A stretch of 55,412 nucleotides of DNA. Source: Candidatus Schekmanbacteria bacterium (GTDB taxonomy: Bacteria; CSSED10-310; JACPHN01). The notes under the pieces are model-generated. The model ran no database searches, was not told the origin of the DNA, and worked only from the letters and a program-made list of their open reading frames with translations. Positions 16,407-24,248 of the stretch are shown here, piece after piece. Each line of letters opens with the position of its first letter. Within the stretch, counting starts at the first letter, position 1. Location of the stretch: assembly GCA_016188575.1 (NCBI GenBank), contig JACPHN010000046.1, positions 1 to 55,412 of the forward strand, written 5' to 3'. Both the position numbers and the translations under genes were made by a program.

Positions 16407-16958
16407 CTAGACGAAGATCTCGTCCACCAGGCAGGCGAAGCCGGGAAGGACGTCTCCGCCCTCGAGAGTCTCGCCGATGCCGAGGACGCGAGGGACCTGG
16501 GCGAGCTGGTAGACGGTGACGGTGCGGGTGGCGGGATCGACGGTCCAGACGGCCCGAGAGCCGGCGGCGATCCACTCGTTGGCCTTGTCGCGGACCTCGC
16601 GCAGGCTGTCGTCCGGCGAGACCACCTCCACCGCCAGGTCGGGGGCGAAGGGCCAAAACTCGTCCTCGGCCGCGGCAGCCAAACGCTCCTTGCGAACGAA
16701 CAACACGTCCGGTGCACGGACCCGACCGTTGGGCAGCCTGCAACCAACTTCACCACCTCCAACCTCACCGAAGTCTTTTGCCTTTACATGACGAAGCAAG
16801 ATAGACGCTATCCAGACCTCGATCTTTCCATGTCTTCGATTTGTAGGGCTCATTTCGATGATCCGCCCGTCGATGAGCTCGGAGCGCCCGAGGCGGTGGG
16901 CCATACGCTCGAACTCGTCGGCGGTGATCGGACGTGCTTGAATCGCTGCGGTGCTCAA
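16407..16958 (-). CDS. Uma2-family (DUF820) restriction-endonuclease-fold protein
   Basis: 183 residues from the TTG at 16956-16958, which has AAAGGA six bases upstream. It begins 'STAAIQARPITADEFERMA'. Family features: 'SELIDGRIIEMSPTNRRHG' (the catalytic-fold Glu region and 'MSP'), 'APDVLFVRKERL' (PD motif), 'PDLAVEVVSPDDSLREVR' (EVxS motif), 'ANEWIAAGSRAVWTVDPATR' and the end 'LPGFACLVDEIFV'. This is a PD-(D/E)xK-fold family widely spread in cyanobacteria, Myxococcota and others. Its cellular role is unclear, possibly mobile or nuclease-related. A second, truncated copy of its 3' end lies 700 bases upstream on the same strand, so the locus has been duplicated and eroded. Confidence 0.82.
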   Translation of the reverse strand: MSTAAIQARPITADEFERMAHRLGRSELIDGRIIEMSPTNRRHGKIEVWIASILLRHVKAKDFGEVGGGEVGCRLPNGRVRAPDVLFVRKERLAAAAEDEFWPFAPDLAVEVVSPDDSLREVRDKANEWIAAGSRAVWTVDPATRTVTVYQLAQVPRVLGIGETLEGGDVLPGFACLVDEIFV

Positions 16959-17101
16959 AGTCGGGTCCTTTCGTGCGGAGTGCTGATCCGAGGATAGCAC
17001 CACTGCGGGCCTTTTTCCCGGCCACCCGAGAGCGGGCGCGAGCAAACCACATGCAGCTCCCTTCTCGATGGGCTGCTCGGCGCCAAGGTGGTCGTGCGGC
17101 C

Positions 17102-17200
17102 CTAGCCGAAGATCTCGTCCACCAGGCAAGCGAAGCCGGGCAGCACGGGGCCGCCCTCGAGGGTCTCGCCTTCGCCGAGGACGCGAAGAACCTCGGCAGA
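17102..17200 (-). pseudogene. 3' fragment of a second Uma2 gene
   Basis: The minus strand reads 'AEVLRVLGEGETLEGGPVLP' then 'GFACLVDEIFG' and a TAG stop, aligning with the last 30 residues of the intact Uma2 gene at 16407. The homology continues about 40 bases past both stops (GGTAGTCGTGCGGCCCTAG versus GGTGGTCGTGCGGCCCTAG on the plus strand). The rest of this copy is gone. It is a remnant of tandem duplication. Confidence 0.75.
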
Positions 17201-17323
17201 TCGAGCCTTGCTTCAAACGTCTCAAGTCGCTGATGAAATTGGGTCACCTTCCAAAGCGCAGCGACGCCTCCGCCCGCGCCTGGATACAAGGCAAGCTGGT
17301 GAGCTCTTGCTGCAGCGCCGCTG

Positions 17324-17352
17324 TTGCGGATGGGATCGCGCTCCGGTAGAAT
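17324..17352 (+). promoter_or_regulatory. Promoter of der
   Basis: TTGCGG (17324-17329), a 17-base spacer and TAGAAT (17347-17352) lie 44 bases before the der ATG, a reasonable sigma-70-type promoter. Confidence 0.5.
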
Positions 17353-17395
17353 CGCTCGGCGCACCGCTTCCGGTGTGCGAGGAGAATACCTGGGC

Positions 17396-18889
17396 ATGAT
17401 GTTATCAAGACGTGTCAGCGGGGCCGCCCGTCACCTGGGGCAGCCGGCCCGTCGCTCGACCACCGCAGCGCTCCCCGTGATTGCGCTCGTGGGCAGGCCG
17501 AATGTCGGCAAGTCGACGCTGTTCAACCGGTTGTCCCGGCAGCGCCTGGCAATCACCGCCGATCAGGCGGGCGTGACGCGCGATCGGCAGTTCGCGACGT
17601 GCCACATCGCCGAGCGCGTGGTGTTGCTCGTGGATACCGGCGGCTTTCTCTCGGCGACGGACGATGACCTGCTGCGCGCCGCGCTCCGGCAAACGCAGCT
17701 TGCGATCGAGGAGGCGCATCTCGTAGTGCTGCTGACCGACGCACGCCAGGGCGTGACGCCGGACGACTTCGCACTGGCCGACTTGCTGCGGCGCGCCGGC
17801 AAGCCGACCATCGCGGCCGTCAACAAGGTAGATGGTGGCCGGCACGAGAACCTCGTCTTTGACTTCTACCGACTCGGCCTCGGCGATCCGCTCGGGATCA
17901 GCGCGGAGCATGCCTATGGGATCAACGAGCTTCAGGAGCTCATCGATGAGCGACTGAGCGGGCTCGGCTTCGAGGCGCCGCGGCCGGAGGACGAGGAAGA
18001 GGAGGCTGGCGCCGACGCGCAGGGCGATGAGGCCGGCGCGGCGCCGCCCGAAGAACCGATGGTGCGCCTTGCCATCATCGGCCGGCCGAATGTCGGCAAG
18101 TCGTCGCTCGTCAATGCCCTGGTTGGAGAGGAGCGCTCGGTCGTACACGCGCTTCCGGGCACGACGCGCGATTCCATCGACTCCGAGCTGCTGCACGACG
18201 GGCGCCGCTATCTGCTGATCGACACCGCGGGGATCCGCCGCCGCGGCAAGATCGCGGACGCCGTCGAGTCCTTCAGCGTCATGCGCACGGTGGCGAGTCT
18301 TTCGCGCTGCGACGTTGCGGCCGTCCTCCTTGATGCGGTGGAGGGGCTGACCGAGCAGGATGCGCACGTCGCGGGCGCCGCCTGGGAAGGAGGGCGCGGC
18401 GTGGTGCTCGTGGTCAACAAATGGGACCTCGTCGCCGACAAGGATACCCACACCGCCGGGACTTTCGCGAAGCGGCTGATGGACGAGCTACCCTTTCTCG
18501 TGGGCGCGCCGATCGTGTTTACCTCGACAGTCACGCGCAAGAACATTTTCCGCCTGTTGCGCCACGCCGCGGAGGTTCGCGACGCCGGGGCGGTGCGTTT
18601 CGAGACGTCTGCGGTCAACCAGGTGCTCGAGCAGGCGCAGCGGGACAACCCGGCACCGTATCGCAGCGGGGGCGCGAGCCGCGGGAAAATCTTCTACGGC
18701 GCCCAGGTCGGCGTGCTGCCGCCGCGTTTCGTGCTCTTCTCGAACGTCGGCGCCGGGCAAGACCTCCACTTCTCCTACCTCCGCTTTCTGGAGAACCGGA
18801 TTCGCGACGCCTTCGGGTTCCAGGGGAACCCCGTCGTCGTATCACTGCGCAAGCGCACGCGCCCCCCGCGCGCGCGGTCGGGGCGCTGA
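17396..18889 (+). CDS. der: Ribosome biogenesis GTPase Der (EngA)
   Basis: 497 residues with the two tandem GTPase domains that define Der, a 50S subunit assembly factor. Domain 1: 'LVGRPNVGKSTLFNRLSRQR' (about 25-44), 'DTGGF' and 'NKVD'. Domain 2: 'IIGRPNVGKSSLVNALVGEE', 'DTAGIRRRGKI' and 'NKWDL'. A C-terminal KH-like domain ends 'FQGNPVVVSLRKRTRPP'. The acidic linker between domains (about 195-225, rich in Glu/Asp/Ala) is longer than usual, and a basic tail follows the KH domain. The ATG at 17396 has AGGAG eleven bases upstream; the adjacent ATG at 17399 is equally possible. The 25-residue basic N-terminus before the first G domain is an extension. Confidence 0.95.
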   Translation: MMLSRRVSGAARHLGQPARRSTTAALPVIALVGRPNVGKSTLFNRLSRQRLAITADQAGVTRDRQFATCHIAERVVLLVDTGGFLSATDDDLLRAALRQTQLAIEEAHLVVLLTDARQGVTPDDFALADLLRRAGKPTIAAVNKVDGGRHENLVFDFYRLGLGDPLGISAEHAYGINELQELIDERLSGLGFEAPRPEDEEEEAGADAQGDEAGAAPPEEPMVRLAIIGRPNVGKSSLVNALVGEERSVVHALPGTTRDSIDSELLHDGRRYLLIDTAGIRRRGKIADAVESFSVMRTVASLSRCDVAAVLLDAVEGLTEQDAHVAGAAWEGGRGVVLVVNKWDLVADKDTHTAGTFAKRLMDELPFLVGAPIVFTSTVTRKNIFRLLRHAAEVRDAGAVRFETSAVNQVLEQAQRDNPAPYRSGGASRGKIFYGAQVGVLPPRFVLFSNVGAGQDLHFSYLRFLENRIRDAFGFQGNPVVVSLRKRTRPPRARSGR

Positions 18890-18895
18890 TCGGCG

Positions 18896-18924
18896 TTGCA
18901 AGATCGCGTGGCAACGCGTATACT
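18896..18924 (+). promoter_or_regulatory. Promoter of etfBA
   Basis: TTGCAA (18896-18901), a 17-base spacer and TATACT (18919-18924) form a good sigma-70-type promoter, 92 bases before the etfB ATG. The first bases lie just after the der stop. Confidence 0.6.
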
Positions 18925-19016
18925 TGCCGCCATACAAGCTCGAAACGCCATTCGGTATTGCGGGCGGCTACGGCATGGTCCCGCCACGGTAGGCTGGAAT
19001 TGGACAGGAGCGAAGC

Positions 19017-19817
19017 ATGAAGGTAGTGATCTGTATCAAGCAAGTTGCGGACAAGGACGCGCGGCTCAAAATCAACGGCGCGGCGACGTGGATTGAGGAA
19101 AGCGAGCTGGCCTGGGCCATCAACGAGGCTGACCTCTTTGCCCTCGAAGAAGGGTTGCGGCTCAAGGAAAAGCACGGCGGCGAAGTCGTGCTCTTGTCGA
19201 TGGGACCGGCCAGAACCCAGGAAGCGCTCCGCAAGGCGCTCGCCATGGGCGCGGACCGGGCGCTGCACCTGGACGATCCCGCGTTCGAGGGTTCGGACGT
19301 GGCAACGGCGGCCAGGATCATCGCCAAGGCGATTGCCCGCGATGGGTTCGATCTGGCGCTGTTCGGCGTGCAGTCCGACGATCTCGGCAGCGCGCAGCTT
19401 GCGCCGCGCGTCGCCGAGCATCTCGGCGTACCGCATGCGGCCATCGCCATGGGCATCGCGGTTGACGCCGGGTCGGGCACGGTAACCGTGAAGCGAGAGC
19501 TCGACGCCGGAACTCTCGAGGTCGTGGCCCTGAACCTCCCGGCCGTCGTGTCCGTGCAGCTCGGCATGAACGAGGTCCGCTACGCTTCGCTCAAGGGCAT
19601 CATGGCGGCCAAGAAAAAGCCCATCGCGGCGATCAAGGCGGCCGATCTCGGGCTGTCGGCGGCGCAAGTGGGCGCCGCGGCGAGTCGAACGCAGATCCTC
19701 AAGGTCGGCTTTCCCAGCGCCGGTGAGAAAGGTAAGGCCGAGATTTTTGGTGGGCCGCCCGCGCAGGCCGTGGCCGCGCTCATCGAGAAGCTTCGCAAGG
19801 AAGCCAAGGTTCTGTAG
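19017..19817 (+). CDS. etfB: Electron transfer flavoprotein beta subunit
   Basis: 266 residues, full length. EtfB binds AMP and docks with EtfA to shuttle electrons from acyl-CoA and related dehydrogenases to the quinone pool. It begins 'MKVVICIKQVADKDARLKIN', with 'AWAINEADLFALEEGLRLKE' and 'LSMGPARTQEALRKALAMGA', the family's core. The FAD/AMP-side segment 'LFGVQSDDLGSAQLAPRVAE' and the recognition-loop region 'VSVQLGMNEVRYASLKGIMA' with following lysines ('AKKKPI') are present. AGGAGCGA lies before the ATG. etfA follows after 23 bases, so they form a two-gene operon. No dehydrogenase or ETF:quinone oxidoreductase is adjacent. Confidence 0.95.
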   Translation: MKVVICIKQVADKDARLKINGAATWIEESELAWAINEADLFALEEGLRLKEKHGGEVVLLSMGPARTQEALRKALAMGADRALHLDDPAFEGSDVATAARIIAKAIARDGFDLALFGVQSDDLGSAQLAPRVAEHLGVPHAAIAMGIAVDAGSGTVTVKRELDAGTLEVVALNLPAVVSVQLGMNEVRYASLKGIMAAKKKPIAAIKAADLGLSAAQVGAAASRTQILKVGFPSAGEKGKAEIFGGPPAQAVAALIEKLRKEAKVL

Positions 19818-19840
19818 GCCCCCGCGAGGAGAATGATGCA

Positions 19841-20821
19841 ATGCGGATCGTGGCGTTAGTAGAGCAATACAACGGAAAGCTGTCCCGCACGAGTGCCGAG
19901 GTCATCGCCTGTGCGCAACAGCTCGCTAGAAATACGGGCAAACAGGCGGTGGCGCTCGTCGCCGCGGGCGAGACGAGCGGTCTGGCCGGCAAGCTCGCCG
20001 CCTTCGACCTGGCGGAGGTCATCGCCGTTCAGCACGAGAAGCTCGCCGTCTACAACCCGGACGAGCTCGTGCCGGCGCTCGCGCAGGCGATCAAGTCCGA
20101 GAACCCGTACCTGGTCGTGGCGGTCGATTCGAGTCTGTCGTGGGACTACCTGCCGCGGCTCAGTGCGCGGCTGGAAATCCCGATGATTTCCGGCGCCACC
20201 GCGGCCCACGCCGGCGGCGACAAGCCGAGCTTCGCGCGCGCCGCCTGGGGCGGCCGCGTGGAGATGGAGATAGGTTTTCGCGGCGACCCGCCCTTCCTGG
20301 TGGCGCTGCAAGTCGGTGCCTGGAGCGGCGACGACGCAGCTCGGGGCACGACTCCGGCGCCGATCCGAACTGTCGGTGTCGAGCTGCCGGCGGCGCCAGG
20401 CGGACGGCGCTACGTGGGCACCGAGGAATCGCTGAAGGGCGGCGTCGATCTCGGCGCCGCCACGCGTATCGTCGCGGTGGGGCGCGGCTTCCAGGCGGCC
20501 GGGAACGTGCCGGTCGCCGAGGCGCTCGCCAAGGTCCTGCACGCCGAGGTCGGCGCCTCGCGGCCCGTCGTCGACAGCGGCTGGCTGCCACGCGATCGAC
20601 AGATCGGCAGCTCCGGCCAGACCGTGGAGCCGACCCTGTATTTCGCGATCGGCGTCAGCGGCGCCATCCAGCACCTCGTCGGCATGAAGACCTCCAAGTG
20701 CATCGTGGCGATCAACAAGGATCCGGACGCTCCGATTTTCGAGGTGGCGCGCTACGGCATCGTGGGCGATCTGTTCGAGATCGTCCCCGAGCTCACCAAG
20801 CAGCTCCAGGCGATCCTCTGA
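19841..20821 (+). CDS. etfA: Electron transfer flavoprotein alpha subunit
   Basis: 326 residues. The N-terminal domain begins 'MRIVALVEQYNGKLSRTSAE'. The C-terminal FAD domain has 'RIVAVGRGFQAAGNVPVAEA', 'GASRPVVDSGWLPRDRQIGS', then 'SGQTVEPTLYFAIGVSGAIQ' and 'GMKTSKCIVAINKDPDAPIF', the classic FAD-binding signature of ETF alpha, ending 'GIVGDLFEIVPELTKQL'. It acts with EtfB as the heterodimer. No ferredoxin fusion or bifurcation-type extension is visible. It ends facing the HD-hydrolase gene, with a strong hairpin between the two convergent genes. Confidence 0.96.
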   Translation: MRIVALVEQYNGKLSRTSAEVIACAQQLARNTGKQAVALVAAGETSGLAGKLAAFDLAEVIAVQHEKLAVYNPDELVPALAQAIKSENPYLVVAVDSSLSWDYLPRLSARLEIPMISGATAAHAGGDKPSFARAAWGGRVEMEIGFRGDPPFLVALQVGAWSGDDAARGTTPAPIRTVGVELPAAPGGRRYVGTEESLKGGVDLGAATRIVAVGRGFQAAGNVPVAEALAKVLHAEVGASRPVVDSGWLPRDRQIGSSGQTVEPTLYFAIGVSGAIQHLVGMKTSKCIVAINKDPDAPIFEVARYGIVGDLFEIVPELTKQLQAIL

Positions 20822-20848
20822 CGGCGGCCGCCCGGAGGACGTGAGCAC

Positions 20849-20879
20849 GGGCGCGTGGCAGCGGCGTTGCCGCGCGCCC
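20849..20879. terminator. 12-bp hairpin between convergent etfA and the HD gene
   Basis: GGGCGCGTGGCA (20849-20860) pairs with TGCCGCGCGCCC (20868-20879) across a 7-base loop, with one G-T wobble. It could end transcription from both sides, although no T-tract follows on either strand. Confidence 0.5.
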
Positions 20880-20887
20880 CACACCGC

Positions 20888-22210
20888 TCAGAACAGGGAG
20901 AGTTGCCCGCGCCGATCGAGCTCGAGCTGGTTCTTCAGCCCGAAATACCGCTCGCAGATCTCGCCCGCGCGCCCCAGGCGCGGCCCCGCGCAGCTCGGGT
21001 CGAGGAGCACCGTAAACTTCCACAGCTTTCCGTACTTCTGCTGAAGCGACGCCACCTCGGGGTTGCTCAAATCCGCGAGCGACCTTGGCGGCCCCTCGCC
21101 AAGCCGCACCAGAACCTCGGCCTCCTTGAGCTGCATGCGCGCCGGCGGACAGTAGACGATGACCTGGTGATCCTCGATGCCGAGCTCCCCGGCAATAGCA
21201 CGCTCGGCGCGATCCCTGGCCTTCCGGAAGTTCTCGTGATAGCGGCGCACCAGAGTCGCGCGATCGTCTCCGGTGATCTCGTCCGTCAGCACGTAGCAGC
21301 GGCGATAGAGCGCCCGGCGTTGGAGCTTCGCGAGCAGCTCCGCAATCGCGCGGCTGCCGCCAAATCTACTACGCAAGAGGAACAAAACCGAGTCGTCGCC
21401 AAGCTCGTAGAGATCCGTTATCGTCAACCCCTCGGCGACTGCCAGCTCGACGGCCCGGGAGATCATGACGCCAGCGGCGACCTTGGCGTGATGAAAGTAC
21501 ACGCGTTCGGTGAGATTGTAGCGAATGCGCAACAAATGGATGAGCTCGGACAGCACGTCCTGGCGCAGAAATCCCTGCTTTTCCAAATCGACCACGAGGC
21601 GGTCTCCGGCCAGGCGGAAGCTGCGAAAAATGCGATCGTCGTAGTGCTGCCGCAGCCCGCAGAAGTAGTTGTCGCGGGCGAGGTAGTCCAGCAGATCGGC
21701 GCAGATGGTGTGCGAGACGAGCTGGCTGACGAACGGACGTTCCTCTGCGAGCGGGTCCTTCACCAGCAGGAGGCGCTCGACCTCCGCAGCGATCCCGAGC
21801 GCGTCGAGGGCGGCCGCGAGGTCGGGCTGGCGCAGGAAATACCGCAGCCGCCGCACGTCGCGGTCATGGCGCGGGAACACGCGCCGTTCGTCTTCGATGG
21901 TGTGCCCAAAGGGAATGTGCGTGACGTCGTGCAGCAGGCAGGCGACCACGACGAGCTCGCGATCATGCGGATCGATACGGCGATTGCAGCTTTCTTCGAG
22001 GGCGCGAAGGATGCGCTGGGCAAGCCAGGCGGTGCCGAGGCTGTGCTCGAACCGCGTGTGGACCGCCGACGGGTAGACCAGGTTGGTCATGCCGAGTTGC
22101 TTGATGCCGCGCAGGCGCTGCACCGGCCGGGTGTCGACGACCCGCATGGCTCGGCCCGAAAGGCGGATGTCGCCGTGCACCGCGTCGCGGATGGTCTTCG
22201 CAGCGGACAT
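20888..22210 (-). CDS. HD-superfamily phosphohydrolase (COG1078-like)
   Basis: 440 residues starting 'MSAAKTIRDAVHGDIRLSGR'. The HD metal site is intact: 'VHTRFEHSLGTAWLA' (first His, about 50-60) and 'VVACLLHDVTHIPFGHTIED' (HD pair, about 95). The arrangement matches the COG1078/SAMHD1-like group of nucleotide phosphohydrolases, including 'PFVSQLVSHTICADLLDYLA' with its Asp. Members cleave dNTPs or other nucleotides; the substrate here is unknown. The C-terminal region has 'YFHHAKVAAGVMISRAVELA'. The ATG (22208-22210) follows the dapD stop by two bases, so it is probably translated from the dapD transcript. Confidence 0.85.
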   Translation of the reverse strand: MSAAKTIRDAVHGDIRLSGRAMRVVDTRPVQRLRGIKQLGMTNLVYPSAVHTRFEHSLGTAWLAQRILRALEESCNRRIDPHDRELVVVACLLHDVTHIPFGHTIEDERRVFPRHDRDVRRLRYFLRQPDLAAALDALGIAAEVERLLLVKDPLAEERPFVSQLVSHTICADLLDYLARDNYFCGLRQHYDDRIFRSFRLAGDRLVVDLEKQGFLRQDVLSELIHLLRIRYNLTERVYFHHAKVAAGVMISRAVELAVAEGLTITDLYELGDDSVLFLLRSRFGGSRAIAELLAKLQRRALYRRCYVLTDEITGDDRATLVRRYHENFRKARDRAERAIAGELGIEDHQVIVYCPPARMQLKEAEVLVRLGEGPPRSLADLSNPEVASLQQKYGKLWKFTVLLDPSCAGPRLGRAGEICERYFGLKNQLELDRRGQLSLF

Positions 22211-22212
22211 CG

Positions 22213-23058
22213 CTACACGGACACCGAGAAGTCGCGGAGCGCCTCGTTCAGCGAGGTCTTGCGGTCGGTGGAGGCCTTGCGCTGGCCGATGATGAGCGCG
22301 CACGGAACGAGATATTCGCCGGCCGGAAAGCGCTTGGGAATGGCGCCGGGAATGACAACGGAGCGCCGCGGAACGTAACCGCGCAGCGTCCTGGGCGTGT
22401 TCTCCGAAACGTCGATGATGGTCGTGGAGGCGGTCAGGACCACACCGGCGCCGATTACGGCTTCTTTCATGACCATGACGCCCTCGACGATGACCGCGCG
22501 GGAGCCGATGAAGGCTCCGTCCTCGACGATGACGGGGCGTGTTCCGGGGGGTTCGAGCACTCCGCCGAGGCCGACGCCGCCGGAGAGGTGCACGTCCCGG
22601 CCGACCTGGGCGCAACTGCCAACAGTTGCCCAGGTGTCGACCATGGTTCCGCCGCCGACGCGGGCGCCGACGTTCACATAGCTCGGCATCAGCACCGCTC
22701 CGCGCTCGATGAAGGCGCCGCGCCGCACCGTCGCCGGCGGGACGACGCGGACCCCGGCGCGATCGTGGTCGCGCTTTACCGGGAGCTTGTCGAAGTATTC
22801 GAAGGGGCCGACGGATACTTTCTCGCATTCATGCGTCGGGAAATACAGAACAATCGCTTTCTGAATCCAGCCGTGGACCTGCCAGCGCGCCGCCGGATCC
22901 TCGCTTTCCTCGTCGGCGGGCGTAGCCACGCGGAGCTCCCCGGAATCCAGCAGCTCAAGGACCGTGGCGATCGCCGCGCCGCTTTCCGCGCGGGCAAGGA
23001 GTGAACGGTCGGCAAATGCCGCTTCGATCGTGGCGCGGAGCCGGCTGATGTCGATCAT
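22213..23058 (-). CDS. dapD: Tetrahydrodipicolinate N-succinyltransferase
   Basis: 281 residues, typical for DapD, which succinylates tetrahydrodipicolinate in the lysine/diaminopimelate pathway. The N-terminal helical domain is followed by 'AARWQVHGWIQKAIVLYF' and a left-handed beta-helix of hexapeptide repeats: 'IERGAVLMPSYVNVGARVGG', 'GTMVDTWATVGSCAQVGRDV', 'HLSGGVGLGGVLEPPGTRPV', 'VEDGAFIGSRAVIVEGVMV'. These are diagnostic for the family. It signals use of the succinylase branch. The HD-hydrolase gene follows after two bases. Confidence 0.96.
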   Translation of the reverse strand: MIDISRLRATIEAAFADRSLLARAESGAAIATVLELLDSGELRVATPADEESEDPAARWQVHGWIQKAIVLYFPTHECEKVSVGPFEYFDKLPVKRDHDRAGVRVVPPATVRRGAFIERGAVLMPSYVNVGARVGGGTMVDTWATVGSCAQVGRDVHLSGGVGLGGVLEPPGTRPVIVEDGAFIGSRAVIVEGVMVMKEAVIGAGVVLTASTTIIDVSENTPRTLRGYVPRRSVVIPGAIPKRFPAGEYLVPCALIIGQRKASTDRKTSLNEALRDFSVSV

Positions 23059-23109
23059 GGTGGGATCTGCTCCTCAAGGCGGGCGCGTGGATCGTGCCCG
23101 CGCGGTGTG

Positions 23110-23760
23110 CTATTTCGCGTGTTCCGGACCCGCGAGCTGCCACTGTTCGGGGTAATTCCAGTTTGCAAATGAGCCCCGCGCCTCGGGGACGGCGGCCAGA
23201 TCGCGCTCGGTGACCGGTAGCCAGCGCAAGCCGTCGAGGGCGGCGCTGGCCTTGCGGCCGCCGCCCGCGAGGAACGCGCCGAGGTGCTCCCCGCAGGAGC
23301 GGCGGTAGGCGGCATGCAGTGGTTCAGGCCGGCCATCGAGCACAGGCACGACCGCGTCCACGCCGTCGCCGGCGGCGAACGCGAGCCCGCGTAGCAGGCG
23401 CAACACCGGGATGGAAATGAACGGCATGTCGCAGGCCACCACCAGCGCCACGTCGCATGTCGTGGACAACAGCGCGGCGTGAATTCCGGCCAGCGGCCCC
23501 ATGCCGGAATGGAGGTCCGCCACGATGCGAAAGGGGACCGCGCCCGTCAGCGGCAAGAAGCGCTCGCGGTTGCCGCCGGCCACGACAATGTCCGCGGCGA
23601 CGGCGCGGAGTGCCACGAGCGCGCGCTCGGCAACGGTCGCGGGTCCGGCGGTCGCGGGAGCGGACGGAATGGAGAGAAACGCCTTGTCGCGCCCCTGCAG
23701 CCGGCGATTGGCACCACCGGCAAGCAGAATGCCGGCGCACAGCGCGCGTTGGTCGTCCAT
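23110..23760 (-). CDS. mobA: Molybdenum cofactor guanylyltransferase MobA
   Basis: 216 residues. MobA joins GMP to Mo-molybdopterin. The nucleotide-binding start reads 'AGILLAGGANRRLQGRDKAF' (consensus LAGG-SxRMGxDKA; Gly replaces Met here as 'RRLQGRDK'). Next come 'VVAGGNRERFL', 'GPLAGIHAALLS', 'VVACDMPFISIPVLRLL' (metal-binding Asp), 'PLHAAYRRSC' and the ending 'FANWNYPEQW', corresponding to the family's F-NINTPED. It lies between dapD and the tRNA-Leu gene on the same strand, 51 bases from the dapD start. Confidence 0.9.
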   Translation of the reverse strand: MDDQRALCAGILLAGGANRRLQGRDKAFLSIPSAPATAGPATVAERALVALRAVAADIVVAGGNRERFLPLTGAVPFRIVADLHSGMGPLAGIHAALLSTTCDVALVVACDMPFISIPVLRLLRGLAFAAGDGVDAVVPVLDGRPEPLHAAYRRSCGEHLGAFLAGGGRKASAALDGLRWLPVTERDLAAVPEARGSFANWNYPEQWQLAGPEHAK

Positions 23761-23809
23761 GACTGCCTGTCGCTAAACCGAGGTGATGGCATTCGCCGCC
23801 AAGAGACCA

Positions 23810-23893
23810 TGCCGGAGGGGGGACTCGAACCCCCACGAGTTGTAGCTCACGTGATTTTGAGTCACGCGCGTATGCCTGTTTCGCCACTCCGGC
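23810..23893 (-). tRNA. tRNA-Leu (anticodon CAA)
   Basis: The 84-base cloverleaf has acceptor arms GCCGGAG/CTCCGGC plus discriminator A, a D arm in TGGCGAAACAGGCA, an anticodon stem CGTGA/TCACG with loop CTCAAAA (anticodon CAA), a long class II variable arm (GTGAGCTACAACTCGT) and the T loop TTCGAGT within GGGGGTTCGAGTCCCCC. No CCA is encoded. It reads UUG leucine codons. Confidence 0.97.
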
Positions 23894-23989
23894 GCGAAAT
23901 CCGCGCGGCCGGCAACACTACCGGCCGGCAACGACGCCCATTATAAGCTGGCGGCCGCATCCCGTCCAGAGCCCCACGGAACCCTGGAC

Positions 23990-24068
23990 CCACCGCCGGT
24001 TCGACTGCAAGCTGCGCGGAATGCACATCACGAGCCCCTCTACCTCAGCTCCCCCTTGCGGGGGTAGG
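23990..24068 (+). repeat. Dispersed intergenic repeat, copy B
   Basis: Opens CCACCGCCGGTTCGACTGCA, continues AGCTGCGCGGAATGCACATC and ends in the hairpin CTCCCCC-TTGC-GGGGGTAG. It lies between tRNA-Leu and the PAS kinase gene, in the same orientation as copies A, C and D. Confidence 0.7.
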
Positions 24069-24248
24069 ACGAATCCCCGCTCTGTGATCTCTGTCCCAAT
24101 CACACCCCTCCCCTCTTGCCCGGGCAGGGACGGAGGGGGGGCCAAATCGCGTCGGCGCCGAGCAGGCGGTGCCTTCAGCGGGAACCGCGGCTTGAAAATG
24201 CGATCCGTTGCTGTCACGTTATCGGTTCAGGTAGGTTGCACCGGCGGC

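Noticed and set aside
20855-22378. Plus-strand frame of 507 codons opposite the HD-hydrolase gene
   Set aside because: Shadow of the minus-strand gene; its composition and lack of motifs rule it out.
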